Source of the DNA: Bradyrhizobium genomosp. I (2014)
Lineage (GTDB): Bacteria > Pseudomonadota > Alphaproteobacteria > Rhizobiales > Xanthobacteraceae
Length of the DNA: 43,091 nt
Reading direction: 5' to 3'
Assembly: GCF_000261685.1 (NCBI RefSeq)
Contig: NZ_AJQE01000187.1
Coordinates: forward strand, 1-43,091
Part shown: positions 17,073 to 24,527 of the stretch, one piece after another
Position numbering within the stretch: position 1 is the first letter of the stretch
Layout: every line of letters begins with the position of its first letter
Translations under genes and position numbers: made by a program
The notes under the pieces: model-generated
Told to the model about the DNA's origin: nothing
Database searches by the model: none
What the model saw: the letters and a program-made list of their open reading frames with translations, nothing else

Positions 17073-17123
17073 AAGTTTTGCTGAAGTCCAAGTTCTGCTG
17101 AAATCCGAGTTCTGCTGAAGTCT
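17073..17123. repeat. Three tandem 17-bp repeats in a divergent promoter gap
   Basis: Units 17073-17089, 17090-17106 and 17107-17123 share the pattern RAGTTYTGCTGAARTCY, with one to four differences between them. They lie between a minus-strand lipoprotein gene and a plus-strand secreted-protein gene. The 17-base period is not a multiple of three and the array is outside any gene, which suits an iterated protein-binding site better than coding repeats. Confidence 0.8.
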
Positions 17124-17192
17124 GGAACCCGCGGCATTTGCTATTCCGCGATTGCCGGCTAGCTTGTACCCCACAAGAGGGGGATTGCACCG

Positions 17193-17415
17193 ATGAGGAT
17201 TTTGATCGTGGCGGCCGCGGTTCTGGCACTGACGGCTGCCTCGGCGGAGGCGCAGGGCCGGCCATCCCAATGACGGAGGCAAGCCGGCGGACAACAGGCC
17301 CATGGTCGACGAAAAGGCCTACAAGGCTGCGCTCGAGCGCATTCCCGAGCCCAAGGACAAGTACGACCCGTGGGGCGGCGCCCGCCCGAGCGAACCTGCC
17401 AGAAGGCCGAATTGA
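17193..17415 (+). pseudogene. Frameshifted secreted DPWGG-motif protein
   Basis: An ATG at 17193 with AGAGGGGG upstream opens a signal peptide (MRILIVAAAVLALTAASAEA) but stops after 26 codons. A shift of one base near the run around 17250-17260 restores a frame running to 17415 that contains EKAYKAALERIPEPKDKYDP and then WGGARP. The same motif, EKAYKxxLxxIPxxKxxxDPWGGxR, is intact in the gene at 20834. The simplest reading is a one-base insertion in a secreted-protein gene; a sequencing error is possible. The stop is one base before the GTG of the PQQ dehydrogenase. Confidence 0.7.
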
Positions 17416-17416
17416 A

Positions 17417-19456
17417 GTGAGGCGGATATTGCGGACCTGCTTATGGGTTTCGGCCGGGCTCGCATTCCTGCTGTTTGCAGCGCGGCCGTGCTTTGCCTGG
17501 GAAAGTTGGGGCGGCGATGTCGGCGGCTCGCGCTTCTCGGCCTTGCGCGAGATCACGCCGGACAATGTCGGACAGCTCGTCCGCGCTTTCGAATATCACA
17601 CCGGCGATCTCGCCGCGCGCCCGCCCGAACTGATGCGGCGGACCAAATTCCAGGCGACGCCGCTGTTCGTCGAGGACAGCCTCATCTTCTGCTCCCCCTT
17701 CAACGAGGTGATCGCGCTCGATCCCGGCACGGGCGCGCAAAAATGGCGTTTCGATCCCGGGATCGCCACCAATCAGCGTCCTGCCAATCGCTATGTCTGC
17801 CGCGGTGTCACGTACTGGATCGATGACAGGGCACGCCGGGATTCCGTCTGCCGATCGCGCATCTTCATGGGCACCAACGATGCCCGCCTGATCGCGCTCG
17901 ATGCGAAGACGGGAATTCCCTGTGCCGATTTCGGCAAGGGCGGCGAGATCAAGCTCGAGATCGGCATGGCGCTGGATTGGCCCGGCGAATTCCAGATCAC
18001 CTCGCCGCCCGCCGTCGGACGCGGTGTGGTCGTGGTCGGATCCGCGATCGGCGACAATCGCCGGGTCGATGCGCCGAGCGGCGTGGTGCGTGCGTTCGAC
18101 GCGCGGAGCGGCCTGCCACTCTGGACCTTCGAGCCGCTCAAGCGCGACGGCATCGAAGCCGGTCACGCCAATGTCTGGGCGCCGATGTCGGTCGATGACG
18201 CGCGCGGGCTCGTGTTCCTGCCGACATCCTCGCCATCGCCGGACTTCTGGGGCGGCAAGCGGCCGGGCAACAATCAGCACGCCAACTCAGTGGTTGCGCT
18301 GCGTATCGAGACCGGCGAGCTGGTGTGGGCGTTCCAGACTGTGCATCATGACGTCTGGGATTACGATCTGGCCGCGCAGCCGACGCTCACGCGCATCGAC
18401 ACCGGCGAGGGGCAGCGCGATGTCGTGATCCAGCCGACCAAGCAGGGTTTTGTCTTCGTGCTCGACCGCGATACCGGCAAGCCGGTCTGGCCGGTCGAAG
18501 AGCGTGCCGTGCCGCAGGGCGGAGCCGAGGGCGAAGCGCTGTCGCCGACGCAGCCCTTCCCGACGCATGTGCCGGCGCTGACGTCGCAGAGGATCTCGCC
18601 CGACGATGCGCTCTCGCTGTTGCCGGGCCTCGGCCGCTCGTCCTGCGAACGTCAGTTCGCGGAAGCACGCAACGAAGGTCTGTTCACGCCGCCTTCGGTG
18701 CAGGGCACGCTGTTGTTTCCGTTCACCGGCGGCGGCGTGAACTGGGGCAGCGCGGCCTTCGATCCCGTCAACCAGATCCTCTATGCCAACACCAGCCGCG
18801 CCGCCCATCTGGTCAAGCTGATCCCGCGCGCCGAGGCGGCCGGATTCAATCCGCCGCCCGGTCACGATTTCGGCCGGCAGCGTGGCGCGCCGTTCGCGAT
18901 GTCGCGTGCGGTGATGATGTCGCCGCTCGGGTTGCTGTGCAACAAGCCGCCCTGGGGTGAGATGGTCGCGGTCGATCTGAGGGGCGGAAAGATCCTCTGG
19001 CGGGCGATAGTCGGCACCACCGAGGATCTGGCGCCGCTCGGCGTGCCGCTGCCCTGGGGCGCGCCGCTCGTCAACGGGCTGGCGGTCACCGCCGGCGGTC
19101 TCGTCTTCACCGGCGCAATGGACGCTTACCTGCGTGCTTTCGATGCGCGCAGCGGCAGGGAGCTGTGGCAGGGCCGGCTGCCGGTTCCGGGCGTCGCCAA
19201 TCCCATGACCTATCTCTGGAAGGGCGAGCAATATGTCGCGATCGGCGCCGGCGGCCACTCCGAGGCGGGCACCTCGATCGGCGACAGCCTGGTTGCGTTC
19301 CGCCTGGCGCGGCCTGGCGAAGCGCCATCGTTGCGCTCGCGCACGATCGATCGTCCCGGCGGACGATTACTTGCGGCATCGATGGCGCTCGCGCTCGCGA
19401 TCATCGTGCTTGTCATCGCGGGCCTGCGCTGGCGTCGGCGTATCGGGCGAACATGA
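17417..19456 (+). CDS. PQQ-dependent glucose-type dehydrogenase, membrane anchored at the C-terminus
   Basis: A 679-residue quinoprotein. The N-terminal hydrophobic segment (to about residue 30) exports an eight-bladed propeller resembling glucose/quinate/shikimate dehydrogenases; visible motifs are WESWGGDVGGSRFSALREI, EFQITSPPAV, TVHHDVWDYDLAAQPTL and FVFVLDRDTGKPVWPVEERA. It lacks the five-helix N-terminal domain of E. coli Gcd but has one C-terminal membrane helix (about 650-672) followed by arginines. It should oxidise a sugar or alcohol in the periplasm and feed electrons to quinone or cytochrome; the substrate is unknown. The only sensible start is GTG, immediately after the frameshifted gene. 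PQQ biosynthesis genes are not nearby. Confidence 0.9.
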   Translation: MRRILRTCLWVSAGLAFLLFAARPCFAWESWGGDVGGSRFSALREITPDNVGQLVRAFEYHTGDLAARPPELMRRTKFQATPLFVEDSLIFCSPFNEVIALDPGTGAQKWRFDPGIATNQRPANRYVCRGVTYWIDDRARRDSVCRSRIFMGTNDARLIALDAKTGIPCADFGKGGEIKLEIGMALDWPGEFQITSPPAVGRGVVVVGSAIGDNRRVDAPSGVVRAFDARSGLPLWTFEPLKRDGIEAGHANVWAPMSVDDARGLVFLPTSSPSPDFWGGKRPGNNQHANSVVALRIETGELVWAFQTVHHDVWDYDLAAQPTLTRIDTGEGQRDVVIQPTKQGFVFVLDRDTGKPVWPVEERAVPQGGAEGEALSPTQPFPTHVPALTSQRISPDDALSLLPGLGRSSCERQFAEARNEGLFTPPSVQGTLLFPFTGGGVNWGSAAFDPVNQILYANTSRAAHLVKLIPRAEAAGFNPPPGHDFGRQRGAPFAMSRAVMMSPLGLLCNKPPWGEMVAVDLRGGKILWRAIVGTTEDLAPLGVPLPWGAPLVNGLAVTAGGLVFTGAMDAYLRAFDARSGRELWQGRLPVPGVANPMTYLWKGEQYVAIGAGGHSEAGTSIGDSLVAFRLARPGEAPSLRSRTIDRPGGRLLAASMALALAIIVLVIAGLRWRRRIGRT

Positions 19457-19502
19457 CGCTGCATTTCGCGTGCGATGCGAACGGCCATTCACACTGCGTG
19501 CA

Positions 19503-19745
19503 CTACGGCACGAACGCGAGGCCGACGCGCTTGTCGTTGCGCCAAACTGTGCGACAATGCCGCACGAAGTCGTCGCGCTCGATCGAGAGCGTGAACGATT
19601 GCGGCAACATGACCGGGGCGTCGAGGTCGATCGCCGCGCCGCTCGCCGACATGTTTCGCACGGTGCAAGGGATGCCGCCGTTTTCGAAGGTGATCGTTCC
19701 GCCTTTGAAAACACGGTGACGTTGATCTTCACGCTTCTCGATCAT
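19503..19745 (-). CDS. PilZ-domain protein (possible c-di-GMP receptor)
   Basis: An 80-residue single PilZ domain. The N-terminal arginine cluster (KREDQRHRVF) and the NMSASGAAIDL strand match the RxxxR and (D/N)xSxxG elements that bind cyclic di-GMP. Short PilZ proteins of this kind occur in many paralogues in Bradyrhizobium. It converges on the PQQ dehydrogenase and stands alone. No clear ribosome site is seen before the ATG. The 230-base gap beyond its start (19746-19975) holds no recognisable element. Confidence 0.85.
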   Translation of the reverse strand: MIEKREDQRHRVFKGGTITFENGGIPCTVRNMSASGAAIDLDAPVMLPQSFTLSIERDDFVRHCRTVWRNDKRVGLAFVP

Positions 19746-19975
19746 CGGCGTTGGTCCTGCTGATGATCGTGAAGTAGTGCATAGAAATTACGTTGAACTA
19801 AACTCAATACTGGCGCTACTTGCACGGCGCTTCAGACTTTGTTTACGACGTTGGGGTGGAGGGCCGCTCCGCGAATTTTCCTGCGAGCCCTTCCTTTATG
19901 GCGCGCTTTTATGGCGTGATCGAGAGCCGCGGCGGGCTTTGCGCTTCCCGCGGTTCTCCTCCCTTCAGAGCGCGT

Positions 19976-20440
19976 TCAGCCCGGCAGCATCGCGAACGCG
20001 CTCGACACCATCGCGACCGGCTTGCTGTCGGCGGCGGAGAGCAGCGTAACGCGGCCAAAGCTCATGGTCCGCCCGAGCCGCACCACGCGGGCGTCGGCCA
20101 GCACGTCCGCTGAGGAGACCGCACGCATGAAATGCGTGGTCTGGTCGACCGTGGTCATGGGGCGGTAGCCGCGATTGGCAGCGAGGATCGCGATCACCAT
20201 CGCGGTGTCGGCGAGCGCCATCAGGGCCTGGCCGCAGACCACGCCGCCGTTCCGGCACAGTCGCTCCGAAAACGGCATGCGCAGGAGCGCGCCAGGTTGC
20301 CAGTCCGGTATGTCCGCCGGCTGCGCGTGCTCGATGCGCTCGACCGCGAGGTTGAGATCCTGGACCCAGGGCGCAAAAACCTCGCCGAGGATGCGGCGGG
20401 CGTCGGTGAGGCCGAATTCGGCTTCTGGCTGCCTTTGCAT
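19976..20440 (-). CDS. PaaI-family hotdog thioesterase, second copy
   Basis: A 154-residue hotdog protein. CGQALMALADTAMVIAIL occupies the HGG/catalytic helix region with CGQ in place of HGG, and MTTVDQTTHFMRAVSSADVL is the second-strand motif. The lost canonical histidine suggests altered catalysis or substrate. AGGAGAG lies upstream of the ATG. It is distinct in sequence from the thioesterase at 15434 and is not in an obvious operon. Confidence 0.85.
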   Translation of the reverse strand: MQRQPEAEFGLTDARRILGEVFAPWVQDLNLAVERIEHAQPADIPDWQPGALLRMPFSERLCRNGGVVCGQALMALADTAMVIAILAANRGYRPMTTVDQTTHFMRAVSSADVLADARVVRLGRTMSFGRVTLLSAADSKPVAMVSSAFAMLPG

Positions 20441-20585
20441 TGCTGTCGCGCTCTCCTGTATTGCCGGATGTTTCGCCTCATTGTGCGCGCATCGGCGCGG
20501 CAAAGTCACCCGGTCTCGCGCCGGTCCCGTCGGCTTGAAATTGCCCGACTTGGCCCGATATGATGCCTCGCTTGGGTACGGGTGG

Positions 20586-20720
20586 ATGATGTTGCGTCGG
20601 GGTGTCCTCGTCTTTTGCATGGTCGGGCTCGGTCTCGCGCTGAGCGGGTGCACCAAATGCGGCCCGATCTGGGACGACTGGCTGCATGCCCCCAAATCGT
20701 GCAGATCGGATCGGCTTTAG
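20586..20720 (+). CDS. Short lipoprotein, conserved-looking small protein
   Basis: A 44-residue protein beginning MMLRRGVLVFCMVGLGLALS and reaching a lipobox (LSGC) at residue 22, then TKCGPIWDDWLHAPKSCRSD. The three cysteines and the GPIWDDW segment suggest a tiny lipid-anchored periplasmic protein; I recall similar small lipoproteins in Bradyrhizobium. The ribosome site (GGGTGG) is weak and either of two adjacent ATG codons may be used. Confidence 0.65.
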   Translation: MMLRRGVLVFCMVGLGLALSGCTKCGPIWDDWLHAPKSCRSDRL

Positions 20721-20800
20721 CGGGCCCACACGGCATCGAGCGGCGCCGGGGTGCGACCGGGCTGAGACAAGGATGACACGGCGCGGGCGATCCGCGCGCC

Positions 20801-20833
20801 ATGGATATCAAGGACATGGATATCAAGGAGTAG
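20801..20833 (+). CDS. Ten-codon upstream ORF made of a duplicated 15-mer
   Basis: ATG at 20801 begins MDIKDMDIKE followed by TAG, built from two 15-base units (20801-20815 and 20816-20830) that differ only in the last base. The TAG directly abuts the ATG of the DPWGG gene, in the same frame. The second unit supplies that gene's ribosome site AAGGAG. It may be a duplicated ribosome site with no peptide role, or a leader peptide. Confidence 0.35.
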   Translation: MDIKDMDIKE

Positions 20834-21133
20834 ATGATGAAGCTTTTCCGTTTGGCCGCGGTGCTGGCCGTGCTGGCGGGACCTGCCTACGCGCAAATGC
20901 CCAATCTCAACTTGCTGCAGGAGGGTCCGGGCAAGACCCCCGAGGAGAAGGCCGCGGAAGCCGAGCGTGAAAAGGCCTACAAGGAAACGCTGAAGAAGAT
21001 TCCGGATTCCAAGGCGTCCAACGATCCCTGGGGTGGCATGCGCGCCGACCCGCCGAAGCAGCCGGCGGGGCCGAAGGCATCGGCCGCAACCGGTACGCCG
21101 AAGAAGAGCAGGAGCGGCACGGCCGCCAACTGA
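20834..21133 (+). CDS. Secreted DPWGG-motif small protein
   Basis: A 99-residue exported protein with signal peptide MMKLFRLAAVLAVLAGPAYA. The mature part is lysine/glutamate-rich, with EKAYKETLKKIPDSKASNDP followed by WGGMR, then a proline/alanine/lysine tail. The motif is shared with the frameshifted gene at 17193, so the two are members of one family. AAGGAG lies three bases before the first ATG and six before a second. Function unknown; the acidic/basic helix and fixed tryptophan motif may bind something in the periplasm. Confidence 0.8.
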   Translation: MMKLFRLAAVLAVLAGPAYAQMPNLNLLQEGPGKTPEEKAAEAEREKAYKETLKKIPDSKASNDPWGGMRADPPKQPAGPKASAATGTPKKSRSGTAAN

Positions 21134-21242
21134 CCGCGACTCCGTTCGGGGGGCGACACGACGCCTTCCGGACAGGACTCCTCTTGATCCGGCCGGCACC
21201 CTACATCTGCCTGAGAGCGTGGCGCGTAGAGGAGAGCAGGAC

Positions 21243-21497
21243 ATGGCCGATCGTCCGCGGGATCTCGCCGAGCGGATGGCGCGCCGGCGCAAGATGGCCG
21301 GCAAGCCGGGCCAGACGGTCGGCGACGGCTATCTGCGCGAGACCTTCACGCTGCCGCGCGCGGCGGCGCGGGAAAGGGCGCAGGCCTTCTTCGCCCGCTA
21401 TCCCAAGGCCGGCTATATGAGCGCGGTCGAGACCTGGCGCGAACTGCCCGGCGGCGACATCGAGTTCACCATGCGGCGGCTGCCCAGCGCGGACTGA
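21243..21497 (+). CDS. Small hypothetical cytoplasmic protein
   Basis: An 84-residue, arginine-rich soluble protein (MADRPRDLAERMARRRKMAG at the start, then RETFTLPRAAARERAQAFFA and ETWRELPGGDIEFTMRRLP). AGGAGAGCAGGAC precedes the ATG. No family recognised; codon use is like the surroundings, which supports it as a real gene. Confidence 0.75.
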   Translation: MADRPRDLAERMARRRKMAGKPGQTVGDGYLRETFTLPRAAARERAQAFFARYPKAGYMSAVETWRELPGGDIEFTMRRLPSAD

Positions 21498-21575
21498 CTG
21501 GCCCGGAAAAGTGCGCAGCGGATCTCCCTCGCGACAAGCGCGGAACCCGTTTGCGCGGAGATCATGCTCAAACAC

Positions 21576-21809
21576 CTAGTCGAAGGTTTCGGCAACGATG
21601 CGAATCCGGAACACCGGCTCCTTGGCCTCGTCCAGCAGCTCCATTTGCCATTCGGAATTTTCCTGGAGCTTGCGGGCAATGCCGGCGGTCATGTCGGCGC
21701 AGACACTGGTCATCTCCTTCCAGGCCGCATCGCGATCGGCAAATTCCGTCGCCTGGTCGGCGCAGCCGGAATAACGGCCGTTGCGGATTCGAAAGAAATA
21801 GAGCGGCAT
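21576..21809 (-). CDS. DUF6894 family small protein
   Basis: A 77-residue protein starting MPLYFFRIRNGRYSGCADQA, the characteristic beginning of DUF6894 proteins (YFFxIRxG, then a conserved acidic residue and AAWKEM). The C-terminal half (WQMELLDEAKEPVFRIRIVA) forms the final strands. Such proteins are abundant, of unknown function, in Bradyrhizobium and relatives. It stands alone on the minus strand. Confidence 0.82.
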   Translation of the reverse strand: MPLYFFRIRNGRYSGCADQATEFADRDAAWKEMTSVCADMTAGIARKLQENSEWQMELLDEAKEPVFRIRIVAETFD

Positions 21810-22191
21810 GGCTGGCACCGATCGCGCGCATGATGCCTCGCCCCCCAAGGCCCCCGGGCGCGCGCAGTCCAATCCCAAACCACGGTCGGATCAATCCCGG
21901 GCGGCTACGGATTGCACCCCGCGAGTCCCCCTGGCGCCCCGCCGCTCGATCCCGCTTCGCCTCCCGGTCGATGCTTGGCTGCAGGCGCCGGATCGCCTGC
22001 AGGTCCGCCGGTCCGCGAGTGGGCGTTCGAACTCCGTGATTCTCCCACCATGAACAGAGTTCCTGCCGTCGAGGCCGCATGCGGCGCCGGCAAAGGCGTG
22101 CGGGGCGGTTCGCGCCAACGTTTCCGGATCCTCGCCAGGTGACGGCATGTGCCTTGCTTGCGTGATGACGGCAAGCAAACATGGACGCCTC
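21810..22191. other. Gene-free gap with one hairpin
   Basis: No convincing gene is seen in this 380-base gap. It contains an inverted repeat, CTGCAGGCG (21979-21987) and CGCCTGCAG (21994-22002), with a six-base loop. An upstream part of the DUF2798 frame extends into the end of the gap, and two alternative ATG codons there (22147, 22165) have no better ribosome site. Confidence 0.5.
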
Positions 22192-22449
22192 ATGCTTGGC
22201 ATTCCCCGCCGCTATGCTCATTTCGTCTTCGGCATCATCCAGTCCGGACTGACCTCGCTGGTCGCCACGGGAATCGCCAGCTTTCCCGCGGGCAGCGCGA
22301 TGATCTTCGTTCGGCACTGGATGGTGTCGTGGCTGATCGCATGGGCCGCGATGCTGCCGGTCGTGCTGCTGGCAGCGCCCGCGATCCGCGCCTTCGCGCT
22401 GCGCCTGACGCAGGAGGAGAGCGACCCGCGAGCCGGGCGACAGGCATGA
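22192..22449 (+). CDS. DUF2798 membrane protein
   Basis: An 85-residue protein with two membrane helices: RRYAHFVFGIIQSGLTSLVA, then FVRHWMVSWLIAWAAMLPVV and a short polar tail. This order and the WxxSWxxxW helix match DUF2798 proteins, whose function is unknown. The ATG at 22192 gives the usual N-terminus (MLGIPRRY); longer starts at 22165 or 22147 are possible. A strong hairpin starts five bases after the stop. Confidence 0.8.
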   Translation: MLGIPRRYAHFVFGIIQSGLTSLVATGIASFPAGSAMIFVRHWMVSWLIAWAAMLPVVLLAAPAIRAFALRLTQEESDPRAGRQA

Positions 22450-22453
22450 AAAA

Positions 22454-22481
22454 GCCCCGCCTGGGGAGAGCCAGGCGGGGC
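22454..22481 (-). terminator. Rho-independent terminator reading on the minus strand
   Basis: GCCCCGCCTGG (22454-22464), loop GGAGAG and CCAGGCGGGGC (22471-22481) make a perfect 11-bp stem. On the minus strand the stem is followed by TTTTT, giving a classical terminator. On the plus strand no U-run follows, so termination of the DUF2798 message would be weaker. Confidence 0.8.
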
Positions 22482-22540
22482 AGAGAGTTGTTGGAGGCTG
22501 AGGTGCTGGGCTGCAACACCATAGCCGAGCGACTTTAGCC
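22454..22540 (-). ncRNA. Candidate small RNA ending at the strong terminator
   Basis: The terminator at 22454-22481 faces a minus-strand region with no upstream protein gene on that strand: the nearest frame (22535-22726) lacks a ribosome site. The intervening minus-strand sequence carries CUCC-rich single-stranded segments (AGCCTCCAACAACTCTC and a CTCTCC loop). This arrangement suits a trans-acting small RNA of about 85 bases. No promoter is obvious and the 5' end is a guess. Confidence 0.3.
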
Positions 22541-22762
22541 GGCGCGGCTTACGACAGCCTGACAGGCGGGTCGGATCTGCTCCCGGCCGACGGCTGCCCG
22601 TATCGGCCGCCGAAGGAACGAGATCGAAAGGCCGCAGACTGGCCCCGCACCTGTCCCAATTTCGACATCCGTTCGCACAACTGCGGACACACCCGTCGGC
22701 AAGATTTTATCCTTCGGCTCAGCCATGGGGGAAACGTGGCGCGCCGAAAACGGGGTGGCATC

Positions 22763-22852
22763 ATGGATAACGTAGAGCGGTCATTTGCCGCCGCGACGGC
22801 GGCTGGCTTCGTCGTGCTGGTGATCGGCCTCGTGCTGCTGGCGGTGCTGTAG
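22763..22852 (+). CDS. Putative 29-residue single-helix membrane peptide
   Basis: MDNVERSFAAATAAGFVVLV continues IGLVLLAVL and stops. It has an acidic/basic N-terminus and one membrane helix, and the helix part has strong GC3. GGGG lies eight bases before the ATG. It resembles other short single-pass membrane proteins, but the size leaves room for chance. The rest of the interval 22482-23273 holds no larger convincing gene. Confidence 0.4.
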   Translation: MDNVERSFAAATAAGFVVLVIGLVLLAVL

Positions 22853-23172
22853 ACGGGGCGGGCAGGCCGAGGGGACGGCGACCGTGCCCTTCGATGGACA
22901 GCGCCAAGCACGCCTCGACTTTGAAAAATGGAAAACGACCCCATGCACTGTAGGCCGCTTGGCAATTTCCTTGATTGGCCAATGGCTTATTGGTGGTATT
23001 TGGATACCTGAAGGCGCGCGCTCGCGCCTTCGAGATCATGCACACCTGGCGGTGACGCCGCATCGAATCAACAGGCGATCGCTTCCCGGCCAGGGATCGG
23101 CGCCGGCTGCCGCACCCTCGGGGCGGGCCTCGCCGGCTCCGAGGCGGTCCTGTCCGAGGCGGTCCTGCCGGC

Positions 23173-23277
23173 CTAAAGCGCGCTGAGATTTGGATGAATC
23201 GTCATCGCGCTTTAGGTTGTTGTTTAAGCATGATCTTTTCGGAAAACCGCTGCGCACTTTTCCGGATCATGCTTTAG
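23173..23277. repeat. Two adjacent nested palindromes, Rhizobiales-type intergenic repeat
   Basis: First palindrome: CTAAAGCGCG (23173-23182) with CGCGCTTTAG (23206-23215). Second: AAGCATGATC (23226-23235) with GATCATGCTT (23265-23274), enclosing CGGAAAA (23240-23246) with TTTTCCG (23258-23264). I recognise this pair (AAAGCGCG...CGCGCTTT followed by GCATGATC...GGATCATGC) as an intergenic repeat frequent in Bradyrhizobium and relatives. It adjoins the stop of the small gene at 23274. Confidence 0.75.
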
Positions 23278-23441
23278 TGGATCTTGATCCCGTTCAGGGG
23301 AAGATGGAGCTCTGCGGCACGCTCCGCACGGTCCTTCTTGCGGAACTCGTTTTCCTTGCGTTCGAACTTCACCATCTCCTCGTGCGCTACTTCGAGCAGG
23401 TGATTGCGTCTGGTGGCATCGCCGCGCATGTTTTCAGTCAT
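23274..23441 (-). CDS. Small charged hypothetical protein
   Basis: A 55-residue, highly charged helical protein: MTENMRGDATRRNHLLEVAH, then EEMVKFERKENEFRKKDRAE and a short C-terminus. The heptad-like spacing suggests a coiled coil. The ribosome site is weak and the frame stays open far upstream without a better start. The highly polar composition in a GC-rich background supports a real gene. Confidence 0.5.
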   Translation of the reverse strand: MTENMRGDATRRNHLLEVAHEEMVKFERKENEFRKKDRAERAAELHLPLNGIKIH

Positions 23442-23595
23442 GACTGAGGTCCCAGGGTTGTGGTCCCATTCCGTGAGAAGGCCGGAGATCCCGAAAAGGT
23501 TCGGTGCCGCAAGATTGCGGAATTCTGACGGCGCACCGGCCGCGCGTCTTTGATGCGCGTCATCTCGCGGTCGAAAAGCAGCGACGGGTGCCCGG

Positions 23596-23796
23596 CTATT
23601 TCGGTGGTTGAAGCCCGGGCGATTTGACCCAGCCGTGCAGTTGATTGGCGACGTCGGCCTGGCGCGCCTTCTCGAGGAGGGCATCTCGCTCCGGACCAGG
23701 TGGAAGCTCGGAGGCCTGCTTTCGGACCTGCTTCACCCATGCGGAAAGCCGGTCTTGCAGGGTCAGCTGCTGCTTGAAACGTCGCCGCTTGAACAT
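23596..23796 (-). CDS. Small basic protein, Bradyrhizobium-type family
   Basis: A 66-residue protein: MFKRRRFKQQLTLQDRLSAW, VKQVRKQASELPPGPERDAL, LEKARQADVANQLHGWVKSP, ending GLQPPK. I recall this pattern (MFKRRRFKQQ, LPPGPERDALLxKARQAD, SPGLQPPK) in many paralogues among Bradyrhizobium genomes. It has no known function; the helical, basic first half may bind nucleic acid. GAGAG is the only ribosome-site candidate. Confidence 0.72.
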   Translation of the reverse strand: MFKRRRFKQQLTLQDRLSAWVKQVRKQASELPPGPERDALLEKARQADVANQLHGWVKSPGLQPPK

Positions 23797-24001
23797 GGTG
23801 CTCTCATTTCCATGCGGGGAGGCGGGAGCGCGGGTCAGCGTTCTCGTCACCGATGGCAGCCACGGTCCGCGCGGTGATGATGCATTAGGATCCATGAACG
23901 GATCCGCGTCTGTTCAGTTGTGCACAATGGGAACGAAATCGGCAGAGTAGCAATGGGGGCGGGCGCCAAGGAAGCGAAGGAGGCCGCCAACCGAGGCTGC
24001 C

Positions 24002-24187
24002 TTACGTTCCTGTCGTCTTCTTCCGCTCAAGCATTGCCATCTCAACCTGATCGGCGAGGACGGTTAGATGGCTGGCGATCCGGTCGAACATCTGGCGCTT
24101 CTCCGGATCGGTCGCCAAGTCACGGATCAGAGCAGCCTCGGCGGCTTCTTTTCGTAACTTTTCGACTTGTGCTAGGTAATCTTTCAC
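24002..24187 (-). CDS. Small hypothetical helical protein (paralogue of the gene at 24319)
   Basis: A 61-residue protein from a GTG start (VKDYLAQVEKLRKEAAEAAL, IRDLATDPEKRQMFDRIASH, ending KTTGT). It resembles the neighbour at 24319-24495, with shared positions KDxL, LR, RDxA, KRxxF and RI. The start at GTG is preferred because it aligns with the MKD start of that neighbour; an ATG at 24277 would add 30 residues encoded by repeat sequence. Function unknown; such proteins are frequent in Bradyrhizobium. Confidence 0.62.
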   Translation of the reverse strand: MKDYLAQVEKLRKEAAEAALIRDLATDPEKRQMFDRIASHLTVLADQVEMAMLERKKTTGT

Positions 24188-24245
24188 GGTCGCACCCCAC
24201 CAAAGCGGTGCGAAGGCATCGTTGGCTTCGCCGGTAGCAAAGTAA

Positions 24246-24305
24246 ATTGGGACAGTTCTAAATTCAACCTGGGACACTCGGGGGTCGAATACGGACAGTA
24301 CCGCC
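24246..24305. repeat. Direct repeat copy 1, near recA
   Basis: This 60-base block (GGGACAGTTCTAAATTCAAC, then a run ending CGAATACGGACAGTAC) is recognisably repeated at 24528-24585 with the same order of elements: GGACA, ATTCAAC/ATCAAC, GGACRCT, GGGGTYRAATACGGACAGTAC. Each copy lies upstream, in minus-strand reading, of one of two related small genes. Confidence 0.75.
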
Positions 24306-24318
24306 CACTGAGGCGGCC

Positions 24319-24495
24319 TTACCCCTTCGCGGCCTTAGAAATCGACGCCTCCAGCTCAGTGACGAGAGCTTTGTAGCTCGTGACGATCCTTTCAAAGAAA
24401 GCGCGCTTTTTGTCCGACTTCGCTGCGTCCCTAAGTTCTTCGCACCGGCTGATCTGCTCACGAAGGATCGTGAGATGTTCCAGCATGTCTTTCAT
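24319..24495 (-). CDS. Small hypothetical helical protein (paralogue of the gene at 24002)
   Basis: A 58-residue protein: MKDMLEHLTILREQISRCEE, LRDAAKSDKKRAFFERIVTS, then YKALVTELEASISKAAKG. GGGAG lies seven bases before the ATG. The protein is largely helical and shares its pattern with the neighbour downstream. With the upstream direct repeat it forms a unit that appears duplicated. The lower GC, compared with recA, suggests that the pair came with mobile or transferred DNA. Confidence 0.7.
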   Translation of the reverse strand: MKDMLEHLTILREQISRCEELRDAAKSDKKRAFFERIVTSYKALVTELEASISKAAKG

Positions 24496-24527
24496 TGAGC
24501 GCTCCCTAAGGGAAGCACGTTACCGGA

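Noticed and set aside
17073..17123. Possible CRISPR-like array
   Set aside because: Only three 17-bp units with no spacers between them, so it is a tandem repeat.
22535..22726. 63-residue minus-strand frame
   Set aside because: No ribosome-binding site, no family resemblance and placement over the candidate small-RNA control region; not strong enough to report as a gene.
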